Assembly: GCA_045617525.1 (NCBI GenBank)
Contig: JAZLIT010000016.1
Location: 1-55,775 of the forward strand
DNA: 55,775 nt
Direction: 5' to 3'
Source: JAZLIT01 sp045617525
GTDB lineage: Bacteria; Bacillota; Bacilli; Bacillales_A; Planococcaceae
Positions 23,881-32,546 of this stretch are shown piece after piece; position 1 is the stretch's first letter, and every line of letters begins with the position of its first letter. The notes beneath the pieces are model-generated. The model did no database searches. It saw nothing but the letters and a program-made list of their open reading frames with translations, and had not been told where the DNA came from. A program made the position numbers and the translations under genes.

Positions 23881-26800
23881 ATGTCGATATTCCATCAACT
23901 ATTCTCGCAAGATAAACATATAAATACGTTTATGCAACAAGTGAAGGAAGGTACTGCTAACCAGCAGCTTATTACAGGATTAACAGGTGGTGCGAGGCCA
24001 GCTTTAATTCAAGCAATGTATGAAGAGGCCAATGAGGCTATTTATATTGTATCGCCGAACTTACTGCAGGCGCAAAAGCTAACGGATGATTTAACGTCTT
24101 TAGTGGGCGAGGAGGCAATTCATTTTTATCCAGCTGATGAATTTATCGCAGCAAATATGGCGATTGCTTCACCTGAATTACGTGCACAGCGAATTGCAAC
24201 ATTAGACAAGCTGACGCGGGGCGAGCGTGGTATTTTTATTATTCCAGCAGCTGGCATGCGTAAGATGATGACGCCAAAGGGGCAGTGGCTAGAGAGTGCA
24301 TTACAGGCTGTTGTTGGCGATGAAATTCAAGTAGAAGAATGGTTACAAAAGTTAGTTGCAATGGGTTACACAAGAAATCAAATGGTTACAACACCAGGTG
24401 AGTTCGCAATACGTGGAGGGATTTTAGATATTTATCCCCCGTATGCGGAGTCGCCAATTCGTATGGAATTATTTGATACTGAAATCGATTCAATTCGCAC
24501 ATTTTCTGCGGATGATCAGCGTTCAATTGAGCGATTACAGGAAATTTCAATTTTACCAGCATCAGAAATGCTATTAACAACGGAACAACGTTTACAACTA
24601 GCAGAGCGATTAGAAAAAGCACTCGCGGTAAGTTTGGAAAAGGTAAAGAAACAAGAAATACAGGAGCTTCTTATCGAAAATATTCAATATGATATCGAAC
24701 TTTTACGCCAAGGTAATTTGCCGGACTATGTAAATAAATATGGTTCGCTTCTCTATAATGAAACGGTCTTTATAGGTGATTATTTTAAACCGAATGGAAT
24801 TGTCCTGTTTGATGAGCTTGGGCGTGTTCAAGAAGTAATGGATGCTTGGGAACGTGAGGAGCAGGAATGGTTTTTATCATTAATCGAAGAGGGGAAAATG
24901 CTTCATAATGTAAAACCATCGTTTTCACTAAAGGAAATTTTATCAATGATTAAGCAGCAGACAATGTACTTTGCTTTGTTCACACGCACGTTTGCAGGAA
25001 TTACGTTTAAGAAAACAACGAATTTCTCTTGTAAGCCAATGCAGCAATTCCATGGGCAAATTGCGCTTCTACAAAATGAAATGGAACGTTGGAAAAACGG
25101 GAAATATATTGTGCTATTTGCGGCAGATGGAAATGAGCGGATCGCGGCATTAGAGCGTACATTGCAAGATTATGATATTACTAGTTTACGAGGTGAGCCT
25201 AAAGAGCCTGGCATTTATTTAGTGGATGCCAATTTATCGGCTGGTTTTGAGCTGCCCTTACAGCGAATTGCAGTAGTAACAGATGATGAATTATTTAAGC
25301 AGCAAATGAAGAAAAAGACACGTCCGCAAAAGATGACCAATGCAGAACGTATTAAATCGTATACAGAAATTAAACCGGGTGATTATGTAGTGCATGTTCA
25401 TCACGGGATTGGTAAGTATATAGGCATTGAAACGCTGGAAGTTGGCGGCACGCACAAAGATTATTTACATGTACGCTATCGTGCAGATGATAAGCTTTTT
25501 GTGCCTGTTGATCAAATCGATTTAATCCAGAAATATGTGGCGTCAGAAGATAAAGAACCTAAGCTACATAAGTTAGGCGGCGTGGAATGGAAGAAATCGA
25601 AAGCCAAAGTTACCGCGGCTGTTCAAGATATTGCGGATGATTTGATTAAGCTCTATGCAAAGCGTGAAGCTGAGGTTGGCTTTGCATTCTCACCAGATAC
25701 GGATGAATTACGTACGTTTGAAGATCAGTTCCCTCACCAAGAAACCGAAGATCAACTACGCACGATTATTGAAGTGAAGCGTGATATGGAACGTGAGCGC
25801 CCGATGGACCGATTAGTGTGTGGTGATGTTGGTTATGGTAAAACGGAGGTAGCAATCCGTGCTGCATTTAAGGCGATTTCAGATGGAAAGCAAGTTGCAT
25901 TTTTAGTGCCGACGACGATATTAGCGCAGCAACATTTTGAAACAATTTCAGCACGTTTTGAAGAGTATGCTATTAATGTGGGCTTACTAAGTCGTTTCCG
26001 CACGAAGAAACAGCAAACTGAAACATTAAAAGGAATGGCGATGGGTACGGTTGATATCGTTATTGGAACGCACCGTATTTTATCAAAAGATGTGGCCTAT
26101 CGTGATTTGGGTCTTTTAATTGTCGATGAAGAGCAGCGATTTGGCGTGACGCATAAAGAGAAAATTAAGCAGCTAAAAACGAATGTTGATGTACTAACGT
26201 TGACGGCTACTCCTATTCCTCGAACACTCCATATGTCAATGGTCGGCGTACGTGATTTATCAGTTATTGAAACGCCACCGCAAAACCGATTCCCTGTACA
26301 AACCTATGTTATGGAGCATAGTGGTGCATTAGTACGTGAGGCAATTGAACGAGAAATGGCACGTGGTGGGCAAACGTTTTATTTATACAACAGAGTTGAA
26401 GATATGGCACGACGCGTAGAGGAAATTCAAGCACTTGTTCCAGAAGCACGCGTTGGATTCGCTCATGGGCGCATGACAGAATCTGATCTCGAATCAGTCA
26501 TTATTTCATTCATCGATGGAGAATATGATGTATTAGTCACTACGACAATTATTGAAACGGGTGTTGATATCCCGAACGTAAATACATTGATTGTTCATGA
26601 TGCAGATCGAATGGGTTTATCGCAGCTGTATCAATTACGCGGGCGTGTAGGCCGTTCAAATCGCGTTGCTTATGCATACTTTATGTATCAGCGTGATAAA
26701 GTTTTAACGGAAGTAGCGGAGCAGAGATTGCAAGCTGTTAAGGAGTTTACTGAGCTTGGTTCGGGCTTCAAAATTGCGATGCGTGATTTATCAATTCGCG

Positions 26801-27408
26801 GTGCAGGGAATTTACTTGGTGCACAGCAGCATGGCTTTATCGATTCGGTCGGATTTGACTTGTACTCACAGATGCTTGAAGAGGCAATTGAAGAGCGTCG
26901 TTCAGGAATTAAGACAGAAGATAAACCAGATGTTGAAATCACTTTACACACAGATGCGTATATACCAGATGCGTACATCCCGGACGGTTATCAAAAAATC
27001 CAAATGTATAAACGAATTAAGGCAATGGATCGCATAGAGGATCATTTAGAAATTATCGATGAACTTCACGATCGCTTTGGGGAATTACCAATCGAAACGG
27101 AGCGTCTATTACGTATTGCAAAAATGAAGATTTTTGCCTTACAAGCAGGTATTACTTCTATTAAGGAAAAAGGAAATATTATTACGATTTCTATAGGGGA
27201 ATCTGGCACAGCACAGGTTGATGGCAGTGTAATTGTGTCTGAATCAATGCAATTTGGTCGGGCTGTAGGCTTTGGTATGGACGGAGCGAAGTTAATCTTA
27301 ACAATTGATACAAAAAAATGCGGTAATAATCTACCGTTTGAGGTATTAGAAAAAATGGTAGAAATAACTGCATCAGCTAAAAAACACCCATCACAGGAAA
27401 ATAATTAA
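23881..27408 (+). CDS. mfd: Transcription-repair coupling factor
   Basis: 1175 residues, full length. In order: the UvrB-homology module that recruits UvrA (about 1-350), the RNA-polymerase-interaction/CarD-like domain (PGDYVVHVHHGIGKYIGIE, around residue 500), the translocase with Walker A GDVGYGKTE (from residue 648) and DEEQ (749-752), and a C-terminal TRCF domain. It pushes stalled RNA polymerase off lesions and brings in UvrABC. The ATG at 23881 is 7 nt after GGAGG. Near residue 1025 the motif DAYIP is tandemly doubled. Confidence 0.98.
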   Translation: MSIFHQLFSQDKHINTFMQQVKEGTANQQLITGLTGGARPALIQAMYEEANEAIYIVSPNLLQAQKLTDDLTSLVGEEAIHFYPADEFIAANMAIASPELRAQRIATLDKLTRGERGIFIIPAAGMRKMMTPKGQWLESALQAVVGDEIQVEEWLQKLVAMGYTRNQMVTTPGEFAIRGGILDIYPPYAESPIRMELFDTEIDSIRTFSADDQRSIERLQEISILPASEMLLTTEQRLQLAERLEKALAVSLEKVKKQEIQELLIENIQYDIELLRQGNLPDYVNKYGSLLYNETVFIGDYFKPNGIVLFDELGRVQEVMDAWEREEQEWFLSLIEEGKMLHNVKPSFSLKEILSMIKQQTMYFALFTRTFAGITFKKTTNFSCKPMQQFHGQIALLQNEMERWKNGKYIVLFAADGNERIAALERTLQDYDITSLRGEPKEPGIYLVDANLSAGFELPLQRIAVVTDDELFKQQMKKKTRPQKMTNAERIKSYTEIKPGDYVVHVHHGIGKYIGIETLEVGGTHKDYLHVRYRADDKLFVPVDQIDLIQKYVASEDKEPKLHKLGGVEWKKSKAKVTAAVQDIADDLIKLYAKREAEVGFAFSPDTDELRTFEDQFPHQETEDQLRTIIEVKRDMERERPMDRLVCGDVGYGKTEVAIRAAFKAISDGKQVAFLVPTTILAQQHFETISARFEEYAINVGLLSRFRTKKQQTETLKGMAMGTVDIVIGTHRILSKDVAYRDLGLLIVDEEQRFGVTHKEKIKQLKTNVDVLTLTATPIPRTLHMSMVGVRDLSVIETPPQNRFPVQTYVMEHSGALVREAIEREMARGGQTFYLYNRVEDMARRVEEIQALVPEARVGFAHGRMTESDLESVIISFIDGEYDVLVTTTIIETGVDIPNVNTLIVHDADRMGLSQLYQLRGRVGRSNRVAYAYFMYQRDKVLTEVAEQRLQAVKEFTELGSGFKIAMRDLSIRGAGNLLGAQQHGFIDSVGFDLYSQMLEEAIEERRSGIKTEDKPDVEITLHTDAYIPDAYIPDGYQKIQMYKRIKAMDRIEDHLEIIDELHDRFGELPIETERLLRIAKMKIFALQAGITSIKEKGNIITISIGESGTAQVDGSVIVSESMQFGRAVGFGMDGAKLILTIDTKKCGNNLPFEVLEKMVEITASAKKHPSQENN

Positions 27409-27415
27409 TAGGAGG

Positions 27416-27450
27416 GAAAGCATCCACAGTGCGTGAGATGCTTTCTTTTT
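27416..27450 (+). terminator. Terminator after mfd
   Basis: Arms GAAAGCATC (27416-27424) and GATGCTTTC (27437-27445), then a T-rich tract. Confidence 0.88.
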
Positions 27451-27473
27451 CTTTTGCGAAAATTAAAGGAATA

Positions 27474-27501
27474 GAAAAAACGCCTTTAAAAATAAAGGCG
27501 T
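27474..27501 (-). terminator. Terminator of the minus-strand gene at 27529-27855
   Basis: On the minus strand ACGCCTTTA (27501-27493) pairs with TAAAGGCGT (27488-27480), followed by TTTTTTC (27479-27473). Confidence 0.88.
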
Positions 27502-27528
27502 GATATATATATAAGTACGCAAATTTTG

Positions 27529-27855
27529 CTACCTAGATGTATCAAAATGAAGTTGATTAGCTTTGCTAAAGTGAACGCCATGAATGTAATTTAAACGTTG
27601 GAAAAGCTCCTCCGTAGTACTATGCTGTAATCGTTTTTCTAAAAACTGTTTTTCACGTGTTGAGGTAGTAAACATTAAATCCAGTTGGCCATTCGCCTTC
27701 TCGAGAAATTTCTCGAATACACCATTTTCAACAATTGTAACAACTTCAGCTCGATTTTTATAATGTGTAGGGTCGTAATTAACCAGATGTGTTCCAGCAT
27801 AATAAACATGCTTTCTTAAAGTGTCAGGCGTTTGTGTAACACTCTCAACGCGCAT
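27529..27855 (-). CDS. Unrecognised 108-residue protein
   Basis: The minus-strand ATG at 27855 lies 7-8 nt after a perfect AGGAGG, and the gene has its own terminator, so it is very likely real. The product is soluble and basic-mixed, with no signal peptide, membrane helix or cysteine. It has a strand-rich first half (YYAGTHLVNYDPTHYKNRAE) and a helical, charged second half (STREKQFLEKRLQHSTTEEL). I do not recognise a family. It is transcribed against mfd and spoVT, which adjoin in B. subtilis, so it is an insertion relative to that genome. Confidence 0.75.
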   Translation of the reverse strand: MRVESVTQTPDTLRKHVYYAGTHLVNYDPTHYKNRAEVVTIVENGVFEKFLEKANGQLDLMFTTSTREKQFLEKRLQHSTTEELFQRLNYIHGVHFSKANQLHFDTSR

Positions 27856-28039
27856 ACCAATCACCTCCTATATACCTAATTTAAGATCTAATTTTAATAA
27901 TATTCATTGATACGTATCAGAATAATACTAAATAATAACATATACTTCTTAAATATATTCGCCATATAGGAAATATAGAATCAAAAATAGAATTTTAATG
28001 TAAAAAATTTATAAATAGTATGTTGAAATTATTTCCTAA

Positions 28040-28070
28040 TGAATAGTCTTCTTGGATTAAAACCATACTA
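28040..28070 (+). promoter_or_regulatory. Sigma-G promoter of spoVT
   Basis: -35 TGAATA (28040-28045), 18-bp spacer, -10 CATACTA (28064-28070): a perfect sigma-G consensus, 34 nt before the gene. spoVT is forespore-specific in B. subtilis. Confidence 0.9.
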
Positions 28071-28103
28071 TTTGCAAATGCTCATTTGAAGGGAAGACAC
28101 CAT

Positions 28104-28640
28104 ATGAAAGCAACTGGGATTGTACGCAGAATAGATGATTTAGGAAGAGTTGTAGTACCAAAAGAAATAAGAAGAACAATGCGAATTCGTGAAGGTGATC
28201 CACTAGAAATTTTTACTGGTAGTGATGGTGAAATTATTTTGAAAAAATACTCGCCATTAAATGATTTAGGCGAGTTTGCAGTAGAATATGTTGAGGCTTT
28301 GTATGAAACTTATGGGACGCCTGCATTGCTTAGTGATCGCGATGAAATGATTGCTGTTGCTGGGCTTTCGAAAAAAGAATATGTCGGCAGAAGAATTTCC
28401 ATTACCGCAGAAGAATTCATGGCTGAACGCAAGGTAAAGGTTGAGAAGCTCGAGGCATCAATAGAGCTTGTACCAGGTCAATTTGAGCAAGTTAAATCAT
28501 ATTGCCTTGTGCCAATTATTATTAATGGTGATGTGATTGGCGCTGTTTATTTACTTTCAAAGGTTCATTTTATTGGCGATATAGAACAAAAGGGCGCAGA
28601 AGTTGCCGCGGCCTTTTTAGCAAAACAAATGCAACATTAA
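28104..28640 (+). CDS. spoVT: Stage V sporulation regulator SpoVT
   Basis: 178 residues. The N-terminal AbrB-type swapped-hairpin domain is KATGIVRRIDDLGRVVVPKE (residues 2-21). The C-terminal GAF-like domain (about 55-178) senses an unknown ligand. It adjusts sigma-G gene expression in the forespore. The ATG at 28104 follows GAAGGGA. The in-frame TTG at 28086 is directly before that ribosome site and is rejected. Promoter and terminator are both visible, so it is a single-gene transcript. Confidence 0.96.
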   Translation: MKATGIVRRIDDLGRVVVPKEIRRTMRIREGDPLEIFTGSDGEIILKKYSPLNDLGEFAVEYVEALYETYGTPALLSDRDEMIAVAGLSKKEYVGRRISITAEEFMAERKVKVEKLEASIELVPGQFEQVKSYCLVPIIINGDVIGAVYLLSKVHFIGDIEQKGAEVAAAFLAKQMQH

Positions 28641-28651
28641 TTTAAAATTAG

Positions 28652-28682
28652 AAACGTCCTTTTCGCAAAGGGCGTTTTTTTT
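28652..28682 (+). terminator. Terminator after spoVT
   Basis: Arms 28652-28662 and 28667-28677 (AAACG, CCTTT and complements with one G-U pair), T-tract to 28682. Confidence 0.9.
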
Positions 28683-28759
28683 ATGAAGAAAGCAAACTCA
28701 AAAACGGAAAAAAATTCATGTTATACTAACGTTATAAAAGAAGTGAAAGAGGAATAATA

Positions 28760-30373
28760 ATGTCTTCGCAAAACTTTGGTATGAAAAGTTATATGAAGGG
28801 CGCCTTACTCCTTACAATGGCTGCTCTAATAGTAAAAGTACTAAGTGCAGTGTATCGTGTGCCTTTTCAAAATTTAGTGGGTGATCAAGGCTTTTATGTG
28901 TACCAACAAGTGTACCCATTTATCGCCATTTTTGTGACGTGGACTACTGGTGGTGTAGCGGTGGCCATTTCAAAAATGTTAGCTAATTACGATATTGAAA
29001 CAAGTGAAGGAATATCAAAACGGAGAGCTATTTTAACTATTATTTTTGGCTATTTATCAGGGTTATCTCTTCTCTTTTTCGCGCTTCTTTACTTTGGTGC
29101 ACCTATGCTTGCACATTGGATGGCAGACGATGGATTAATTTTGCCGCTGAAGGTAGGCGCGTTCGTGACGCTATGTATGCCTGTCCTAGCGCTCGCAAAA
29201 GGGTCATTTCAATCGCGCGGTTTAATGGCACCAGTTGCATATTCACAAGTATTTGAGCAGACAATTCGAGTTTCTGTTATTTTAATCGGAACAATAATTA
29301 TTATGAGTACCACGAAGTCAATTTATAGCGCGGGTACGGTGGCAATTTTTGGGTCGGTAATAGGTGAAATTGCAGCGATTAGTTTATTAATTTATTTTAT
29401 GTCGAAGCAGACAGTACTAGCACCTATTCACAAAATCAAATTACCAAAGTGGCCAATTATAAAAGAATTAACGATTTTTAGTTTAAGTGTTTCGATGAGT
29501 AGTTTACTATTATTAACATTTCAGCTAGTGGATTCGTTTACAATTTTCCCAATGCTAGTTGAAGCAGGCTTGCCATTTGAGGAGGCGCAGGTAATTAAGG
29601 GGATTTATGATCGGGGTCAACCGTTAGTGCAACTGGGTCTCGTAATAGCCTCGTCTTTAGCACTCGCAATTGTTCCACTTGTTGCCTATAAGTCAGCTAA
29701 AAGTAGTGGGCGAGGTGCGATGCCGTTTGTGCAGCTTACGTACCGTGCTACCTTACTCTTTGCAGTTGCTGCTGCGATTGGCTTAGTGTTAGTTATGCCG
29801 TACGTTAATGAGGCATTATTTAAGTCTCCTGCACTGTCTGACGTTTTGAGGCTTTATAGTTTACAAATTATCCCGTTATCCTTAATTTTAACGATGACGG
29901 CAATTTTACAAGGCTACAGTAAGTTATTAGTGCCCGCATTGCTATTAGGTACTAGCCTCGTATTAAAGATTATTGGGAATGTCTTGTTAATTCCGCTTTT
30001 ATCAGTAGAAGGGGTAGCGCTAACGAGTCTATTTAGTCTACTGATATGTGCGCTCGGATTAGTGATTTATTTACGCTATTTTTTAAAAACGAAACTCGCT
30101 TCGAAAACGTATTATATACATCTTAGCATTGCATCATTTACAATGTGTCTCACAGTAATACTTGGAAAAATGGTGTTACAATGGATAGCAGTAATCGATT
30201 TTTCACCGCGCCTTCAAGCGGTTGTTTATAGTGCCGTATTAATACTGCTTGGCGCATTTACCTTTATTACGGTAGTGGCGAAGTTCCGTGTATTAAAAGA
30301 AAAAGAATGGTTTTTAATCCCGTTAGGTCGTCGCATGGCGGCGTACCAGCTTTGGTTAAACCGAAAGAAGTAA
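28760..30373 (+). CDS. yabM: Wzx/MurJ-like polysaccharide flippase family protein (YabM)
   Basis: 537 residues with about 14 membrane helices, of the MOP superfamily (polysaccharide biosynthesis protein, SpoVB/MurJ relatives). The family feature AVYRVPFQNLVGDQGFYVYQ follows the first helix. It likely moves a lipid-linked sugar across the membrane; the cargo is not known. The ATG follows AGAGGA. An extended -10 (TG-T-TATACT, 28719-28727) without a -35 lies upstream. It precedes yabN by 18 nt and opens the yabM-yabN-rqcP operon. Confidence 0.9.
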   Translation: MSSQNFGMKSYMKGALLLTMAALIVKVLSAVYRVPFQNLVGDQGFYVYQQVYPFIAIFVTWTTGGVAVAISKMLANYDIETSEGISKRRAILTIIFGYLSGLSLLFFALLYFGAPMLAHWMADDGLILPLKVGAFVTLCMPVLALAKGSFQSRGLMAPVAYSQVFEQTIRVSVILIGTIIIMSTTKSIYSAGTVAIFGSVIGEIAAISLLIYFMSKQTVLAPIHKIKLPKWPIIKELTIFSLSVSMSSLLLLTFQLVDSFTIFPMLVEAGLPFEEAQVIKGIYDRGQPLVQLGLVIASSLALAIVPLVAYKSAKSSGRGAMPFVQLTYRATLLFAVAAAIGLVLVMPYVNEALFKSPALSDVLRLYSLQIIPLSLILTMTAILQGYSKLLVPALLLGTSLVLKIIGNVLLIPLLSVEGVALTSLFSLLICALGLVIYLRYFLKTKLASKTYYIHLSIASFTMCLTVILGKMVLQWIAVIDFSPRLQAVVYSAVLILLGAFTFITVVAKFRVLKEKEWFLIPLGRRMAAYQLWLNRKK

Positions 30374-30391
30374 ATATGTAGGAGGATTTTT

Positions 30392-31858
30392 ATGCATCAG
30401 TTAACAGTGATAGGCTTAGGTGCAGCGGACTTTGATCAGCTGCAAATGGGCGTTTATAAAAAATTAAAAGAAACAGGTCATCTTTACGTTCGAACGTTGG
30501 ATCATCCTGTGTTACGTGACTTAGAAAAAGAAGGCCTTGTGCTTGAAAGCTTTGATTCTGTTTATGAAAAGCATGATACATTTGAGCCAGTGTATACAGA
30601 AATTGCAGAAACGCTAATTGAAAAGGCAATGCACGCGCCAATTATGTACGCTGTGCCAGGGCATCCTTTAGTGGCCGAGCAAACGGTTCAAAATTTAATC
30701 GCGGCAGAACGCGAAGGCCGAGTACAATTAAAAATTGAAGGTGGACAAAGCTTCTTAGATCCGATTTTCGGGGCGTTACGTATAGACCCTATCGAAGGCT
30801 TCCAACTTTTAGATGGTACGGCAATGTCGATGCACGATATAAACATGCGCCAGCATATTTTAATTGCACAAGTTTATGACGAGTTTAGTGCATCAGAAGT
30901 GAAGTTAACGCTAATGGAAAAATATCGTGATGATTACCCAGTAACGATTGTAACGGCAGCTGGCTCAAGCAGTGAGCAGCTTCGTACGGTGCCTTTATAT
31001 GAATTAGACCATGCAGCAGAGTTAAACAACTTAACGACGGTATACGTGCCACCTGTAACGTCTTATGAGGATTCATTAAAGGATTGGGCGACGTTCCGCC
31101 AAATTATTTCGAAGCTGCGTGGGCCAAATGGTTGTCCGTGGGATCAAGAGCAAACACATGAATCCTTAAAAAAATATTTACTAGAAGAAGCGCATGAATA
31201 TTTAGCTGCCGTTGATGCTGAGGATGACTTTGCAATGGTCGAGGAGCTAGGTGATGTGCTGTTACAAGTCTTTTTACACGCACAAATTGGTGAGGATAAT
31301 GGCTACTTTAATTTAGAAGAAGTATTAGCATCAATTAGCGAAAAAATGATTCGTCGTCACCCACATGTATTTGGGGACGCGTCAGTAGAAGATGCAGATG
31401 CAGTTGTTGCGAATTGGGAAGCCATTAAACGTGAGGAAAAGGGCGAAACGGACGAGCCTTTATTAAAAGGGGAATACCGTGCTGCCGCATCTTTGCAAAC
31501 CGCTTTCAATTATCAAAAGAAGGCTGCAACAGTAGGTTTTGATTGGGATTCAGCTGACGGTGCATGGGCTAAATTCGCCGAAGAATGGGACGAATTTAAA
31601 GCAGAGATAAAAAGTGGGGATGCCACGTCGAAAATGGACGAGCTAGGCGATGTTTTATTTACAATCGTAAACATCGCACGCTTCTATAAAATCTCACCGG
31701 AAGAAGCGATGTTACATGCTAATGAAAAATTCGCACGTCGTTTTCACTCTGTGGAGCAACAGGTAAAAACAAGTGGTAAAGCGTTTGCTGATTTTACACT
31801 TGAAGAATTAGATGCCTTTTGGAATGAGGCAAAGAGAAAAGAAAGAGGGGAAAACTAA
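30392..31858 (+). CDS. yabN: MazG-type nucleoside triphosphate pyrophosphohydrolase with N-terminal tetrapyrrole-methylase domain (YabN)
   Basis: 488 residues, a natural fusion. The N-terminal ~225 residues look like a tetrapyrrole (SAM) methylase fold (LTVIGLGAADFDQLQMG, YAVPGHPLVAEQTVQ). The C-terminal half is MazG, with the repeated EExxE metal sites (LLEEAHEYLAA, MVEELGDVLLQVFLHA) and CPWDQEQTHESLKKY. MazG cleaves NTPs to NMP and PPi, a house-cleaning activity. The ATG follows AGGAGG. It overlaps rqcP by 1 nt. Confidence 0.93.
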   Translation: MHQLTVIGLGAADFDQLQMGVYKKLKETGHLYVRTLDHPVLRDLEKEGLVLESFDSVYEKHDTFEPVYTEIAETLIEKAMHAPIMYAVPGHPLVAEQTVQNLIAAEREGRVQLKIEGGQSFLDPIFGALRIDPIEGFQLLDGTAMSMHDINMRQHILIAQVYDEFSASEVKLTLMEKYRDDYPVTIVTAAGSSSEQLRTVPLYELDHAAELNNLTTVYVPPVTSYEDSLKDWATFRQIISKLRGPNGCPWDQEQTHESLKKYLLEEAHEYLAAVDAEDDFAMVEELGDVLLQVFLHAQIGEDNGYFNLEEVLASISEKMIRRHPHVFGDASVEDADAVVANWEAIKREEKGETDEPLLKGEYRAAASLQTAFNYQKKAATVGFDWDSADGAWAKFAEEWDEFKAEIKSGDATSKMDELGDVLFTIVNIARFYKISPEEAMLHANEKFARRFHSVEQQVKTSGKAFADFTLEELDAFWNEAKRKERGEN

Positions 31859-32148
31859 TGCGCTTAGATAAGTTTTTAAAAGTTTCTCGATTAATAAAAC
31901 GCCGTACGTTGGCCAAGGAGGTTGCTGTGCAAGGCCGTATAATGATCAATGGGAAAGTTGCCAAGGCTTCAAGTGCTGTTAAGATTGGCGATGAGCTGGC
32001 GATTCGTTTTGGTCAAAAAATTGTAACAGCCCAAATTGAAGGTATTAATGAAATTGCCAAAAAAGAAGAAGCCGCAAAAATGTTTACAATTATTAAAGAA
32101 GAGAAGCTTGAAAAAGTAGAGCCGGAATTTATAGACGACGAAGAATAA
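31858..32148 (+). CDS. rqcP: S4-domain RNA-binding protein RqcP (YabO)
   Basis: 96 residues: an S4 domain (MRLDKFLKVSRLIKRRTLAK, GRIMINGKVAKASSAVKIGD) with a charged C-terminal tail. In B. subtilis RqcP holds the P-site tRNA while RqcH adds alanine tails on stalled 50S subunits; it is the bacterial counterpart of Hsp15. Its start codon shares one base with the yabN stop, so translation is coupled. A terminator follows. Confidence 0.94.
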   Translation: MRLDKFLKVSRLIKRRTLAKEVAVQGRIMINGKVAKASSAVKIGDELAIRFGQKIVTAQIEGINEIAKKEEAAKMFTIIKEEKLEKVEPEFIDDEE

Positions 32149-32156
32149 AAAACTAC

Positions 32157-32197
32157 GCATGATAGGCAATTTTCATATTGCTTGTCATGCTTTTTTT
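32157..32197 (+). terminator. Terminator after rqcP, overlapping the yabP promoter
   Basis: Arms 32157-32170 and 32177-32190 (GCATGATAGGCAAT and near-complement), then TTTTTTT. The right arm and T-tract contain the -35 of the next promoter. Confidence 0.9.
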
Positions 32198-32213
32198 AAT
32201 TGCTGCATAGAGT
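32184..32213 (+). promoter_or_regulatory. Candidate sigma-E promoter of yabP-yabQ
   Basis: GTCATGCT (32184-32191) agrees with the sigma-E -35 at 6 of 8 positions. After 14 bp, CATAGAGT (32206-32213) agrees with the -10 CATACAnT at most positions. The predicted start near 32220 leaves just room for the yabP ribosome site. yabP and yabQ are mother-cell genes in B. subtilis. Confidence 0.55.
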
Positions 32214-32243
32214 GTACAAATAGCCACCAAAGGGGGACAAATA

Positions 32244-32546
32244 ATCACAATTCATGAAGAGAGTAATCGTTATACAATTAGCTCAGGTGATCACTTAATT
32301 ACCGTCCGTAATAGAAAAAGAATGGACATGACTTCTGTTAAATCAATCGAACGTTTTGACCAAGAAGAGTTTTACATTAAAACATCACAGGGCTTCCTGC
32401 TAATTCGTGGTGACGAATTACGAATTGTTCATCTAGACGTTGAAAAAGGTTTATTAACACTTGAAGGTAATGTTAAGACGATTCAATACGATGAGACAGA
32501 GGATGGCACGAATTCGAAGGGAATTTTGCATAAGCTGTTTGGATGA
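32244..32546 (+). CDS. yabP: Sporulation protein YabP, probable non-standard start codon
   Basis: About 100 residues. YabP is a small protein needed for spore cortex assembly in B. subtilis. The conserved part HLITVRNRKRMDMTSVKSIE, then RFDQEEFYIKTSQGFLLIRG, matches YabP along its length. The frame is open from TAG at 32208-32210, but between it and the ATG at 32322 there is no ATG, GTG or TTG. Using 32322 would cut off conserved residues. AAAGGGGG (32229-32236) lies 7 nt before an in-frame ATC at 32244, which I take as the likeliest start; ATA 32241 and ATT 32250 are alternatives. It overlaps yabQ by 4 nt. Confidence 0.75.
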   Translation: MTIHEESNRYTISSGDHLITVRNRKRMDMTSVKSIERFDQEEFYIKTSQGFLLIRGDELRIVHLDVEKGLLTLEGNVKTIQYDETEDGTNSKGILHKLFG

